Origin: an uncultured Bacteroides sp.
GTDB taxonomy: Bacteria; Bacteroidota; Bacteroidia; Bacteroidales; Bacteroidaceae
DNA length: 46,272 nt
Direction of reading: 5' to 3'
Assembly (NCBI GenBank): GCA_944321495.1
Contig: CALULP010000034.1
Coordinates: 1 to 46,272, forward strand
Positions 44,507 through 46,272 of the stretch are shown in pieces. The position numbers and the translations under genes are program-made. Every line of letters starts with the position of its first letter. Position 1 is the stretch's first letter. The notes below the pieces were generated by a model that saw nothing but the letters and a program-made list of their open reading frames with translations, ran no database searches and was not told the DNA's origin.

Positions 44507-45177
44507 ATGAAGAAATGGCAGAAAATAACAGGTTTAATTGCATTGTCTCTTATCGCAATATATGAACTTTTGACATGGGCTAATACTTATGTATACTTAA
44601 AATATGTGGTGGAGCCAACAGACAATGACTTGCTTATTGAACAAAGTTACATATATATATCGAGGCATTGTCTTTTGGTATGTGGATGAATTTAGCGTTA
44701 GCAGTATTCTTGTTTATATACTTATGGCGGAAAAGTATGACCAAAACTTGCTCTTCTCCCATTAAAACTATTTCAGATGAAAAAACAACTATACCTTTCA
44801 CTTTTGAGAGAGCTTACTGCCGTATCGGAGTTGCCACCGATAATAGTGGCATTGAACGTATGGAAGTCTATTTTGTCAGAAACGACAAAACGGCAATCTG
44901 TTATAGAAATTGTTCTTTCAATCAAGTTGTCATTGATGACGCAAAGCTTGATAAATACGATAGTCTTGAAATAAGAGGTGATATTATAAGTATTCGTGCA
45001 ACAACAGGACTTGCGAATTACATTATTAAATTGTCGGATGAAAGATTGATTGTTTTTGAAGTCCTTCCCAAAGGGTACGGTGAACTATACGAAAATATTA
45101 CAATAATAGTTCCAAGTGCCAACGAATACTCAGACTATTTAGAAGATTATAAGCAAGGAATAGAATTTGATTCCTAA
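44507..45177 (+). pseudogene. Two-span membrane protein with a soluble C-terminal domain, frameshifted at an (AT)5 tract
   Basis: The frame from ATG 44507 gives a membrane span (ITGLIALSLIAIYELLTWAN) and a polar loop, then stops at 44687-44689. A second frame, open through 45177, carries a second span (MNLALAVFLFIYLW) and about 130 soluble residues (TFERAYCRIGVATDNSGIER onward). They overlap at ATATATATAT (44651-44660). Removing one AT unit would join them into one 222-residue protein, with no other defect visible. The second part lacks a good start of its own (only a TTG at 44668 or inner ATGs). The family is unknown to me. This may be a dead gene, a phase-variable one, or a sequencing error. 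Confidence 0.6.
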
Positions 45178-45191
45178 AAAGAAGATAAGCG

Positions 45192-45590
45192 ATGAAACTA
45201 ACTGATAAACGATTCTGGATATTTGAAGTAATGATGTTGTTGTGTGGTGTAGCAACAGCTTGCGTAGAAGCCCTGAACTATGGAATTAGTCCGTTTTATC
45301 TCATCGGCCATCTGGTTGCTTTTCCGTTATGCTTTTGCATTAGCGGAATAGCGGTATGGAAAATCGCTAAGGGCAATGGCGTTTGGCAACTGATAGGATA
45401 TAGCCTGCTTTTCTCTACAATAGCATACAGCTTGTTTAACATTATTCTGTACCCCATATATGGAGTACCTTTCGATGCGGCTATTTACTTGTCGTCGGTT
45501 TGTTTTTACGCACTGTTTCCCACCTTTCCTGTCATTTTTTGCTGCTATGCCTATAAAGTAATTGTAAATAGGTATTTTCTCAATGAATAA
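45192..45590 (+). CDS. Four-span membrane protein of unknown function
   Basis: 132 residues with four likely membrane segments: FEVMMLLCGVATACVEAL (about 11-28), FYLIGHLVAFPLCFCISGIAV (about 35-55), WQLIGYSLLFSTIAYSLFNI (about 64-84) and a last one near FYALFPTFPVIFCCYAYKVI (about 104-124). No catalytic motif or known domain is apparent. It starts 14 bp after the frameshifted gene and its stop overlaps the next gene's start by 8 bp, so the three genes probably form one transcript. GC content is clearly lower than in the core genes. Confidence 0.65.
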   Translation: MKLTDKRFWIFEVMMLLCGVATACVEALNYGISPFYLIGHLVAFPLCFCISGIAVWKIAKGNGVWQLIGYSLLFSTIAYSLFNIILYPIYGVPFDAAIYLSSVCFYALFPTFPVIFCCYAYKVIVNRYFLNE

Positions 45591-46272
45591 AATTACGGTT
45601 GGTATGACAGAAGAAGAAAAGTTAAGTATTAAGGAACAATTCAATTGTATTGTCAAAGACGGCATAGTTCCTGTTTTGAAATCCGCAGGGTTTAAGAAGA
45701 AAGGCAATAATTTTCATGCTCATGTAGGAGAATTAGATTGGTGTATCAATATACAAACAGACAGATGGGGATTTGATGATTCTTCAAACACATGGCAATT
45801 CACAATCAACATTGGTGTAACTTGGGGTGATTATGCAATGTGCTTGTTTAATGAGGTCTGTGATTTTCCTTTGGAAAATTCTTGTCCGATAAGAACTCGT
45901 ATAGGGAATTTTATTGGAAAAGAGGATTATTGGTTCATTTTGCACCCAAATCAAGATTGCTCACCAATAAAAGATTTGATTTGCTCTATACTACAGAATA
46001 GAGTCTTGCCCTTATTAAAACAGCATCAATGCTTGAATGATTTATGGGGTTTAATAGAGGACAGTCATTCAAGACACACTTTCCTGATTAAACTGTTTCA
46101 TGTCAGGTCTAAACAAAAAGTCTTTTGGACTACTCCAATCGGCTTGTATATGTTATGCCTTACGACAGGAAAAACGAAAAAGGCAAAATTGTTGAGAAGT
46201 AAAATGGAGCAACGAAAGGCAAACACTTCGCTATTAGACAAAATAGACGAAATGTACAAAAACAGGGGGATT
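45583..46272 (+). CDS. DUF4304-like protein, cut by the window end
   Basis: ATG at 45583 inside the end of the preceding gene (8-bp overlap), open for 230 codons to the last base, with no stop. The N-terminus EEEKLSIKEQFNCIVKDGIV followed by PVLKSAGFKKKGNNFHAH has the GFKKKGxxF pattern of DUF4304-type proteins. A central aromatic beta-rich part (WCINIQTDRWGFDDSSNTWQ) fits the same family, and the tail is Lys-rich and helical. No signal peptide or membrane span is present, so it should be cytoplasmic. Function is unknown. The overlap suggests translational coupling to the membrane-protein gene before it. Confidence 0.65.
   Translation, partial: MNKITVGMTEEEKLSIKEQFNCIVKDGIVPVLKSAGFKKKGNNFHAHVGELDWCINIQTDRWGFDDSSNTWQFTINIGVTWGDYAMCLFNEVCDFPLENSCPIRTRIGNFIGKEDYWFILHPNQDCSPIKDLICSILQNRVLPLLKQHQCLNDLWGLIEDSHSRHTFLIKLFHVRSKQKVFWTTPIGLYMLCLTTGKTKKAKLLRSKMEQRKANTSLLDKIDEMYKNRGI

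Overview
The window reads as a chromosomal segment of a gut Bacteroides or a close relative (Bacteroidaceae). The evidence is a RprX/RprY-type two-component pair, a type III glutamine synthetase, an EF-G paralog with a degenerate GTPase centre, Bacteroidales-style lipoproteins and envelope proteins, absence of Shine-Dalgarno sequences, and many upstream copies of the Bacteroides -7 promoter element TAnnTTTG. Those elements usually sit about 20-45 nt before the start codon and were used to choose several starts. Species assignment is not possible by eye.

Layout. 1-416: the 3' end of an unknown gene, then an empty AT-rich stretch. 417-6590: hemW (-), diverging from the EF-G2 gene fusA2 (+), then rprXY (+). 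6657-9155: a 58-residue membrane protein (-), a MarR regulator (-) diverging from the ribosomal operon rpsF-rpsR-rplI (+), and a small Ala/Glu-rich lipoprotein (-). 9301-15777: mtaB and a glycosyltransferase (+), convergent with folB and the B12-dependent ribonucleotide reductase nrdJ (-), then a nitroreductase (+). 15859-19751: dnaA, an MCE/MlaD protein and an N-acetylmuramoyl-L-alanine amidase (-). 19916-24339: a BASS-type transporter, an HD-domain hydrolase and LptD (+). 24397-27420: a Crp/Fnr-family regulator that I take to be Cur, and glnN (-). 27796-30832: cdd (+), proS (-), nudC (+). 30873-35011: on the minus strand, DUF4783 protein and nadC, then a four-gene ECF sigma operon (sigma factor, TM/beta-barrel putative anti-sigma, lipoprotein, exported protein). 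35251-43346: secreted esterase (+), DUF5686 outer-membrane protein (-), and divergent pulA (-) and malQ (+) for alpha-glucan use. 43428-46272: an AT-richer accessory end with a 5'-truncated mobilization relaxase and three small unknown genes, one frameshifted at an AT microsatellite.

Connections. By established work in B. thetaiotaomicron, Cur is the carbon-starvation regulator that activates fusA2, and EF-G2 supports translation without GTP hydrolysis. Regulator, target and glnN lie within about 25 kb here. Cytoplasmic pullulanase and 4-alpha-glucanotransferase form a glycogen/maltodextrin pair. LptD, MlaD, the amidase, DUF5686 and the ECF/beta-barrel operon give the middle of the window an envelope-biogenesis theme.

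Unexplained structure. Three unrelated intergenic sites carry tandem arrays with the same 22-bp period (18521-18608, 27570-27657, 38436-38567); the second and third share a GCTACC core. There is a large imperfect dyad upstream of glnN, a TGTG-N8-CACA site on the cur promoter, a leader hairpin before fusA2 and an inverted repeat upstream of dnaA. I saw no CRISPR array, rRNA, tRNA, complete insertion sequence, riboswitch or DnaA-box cluster.
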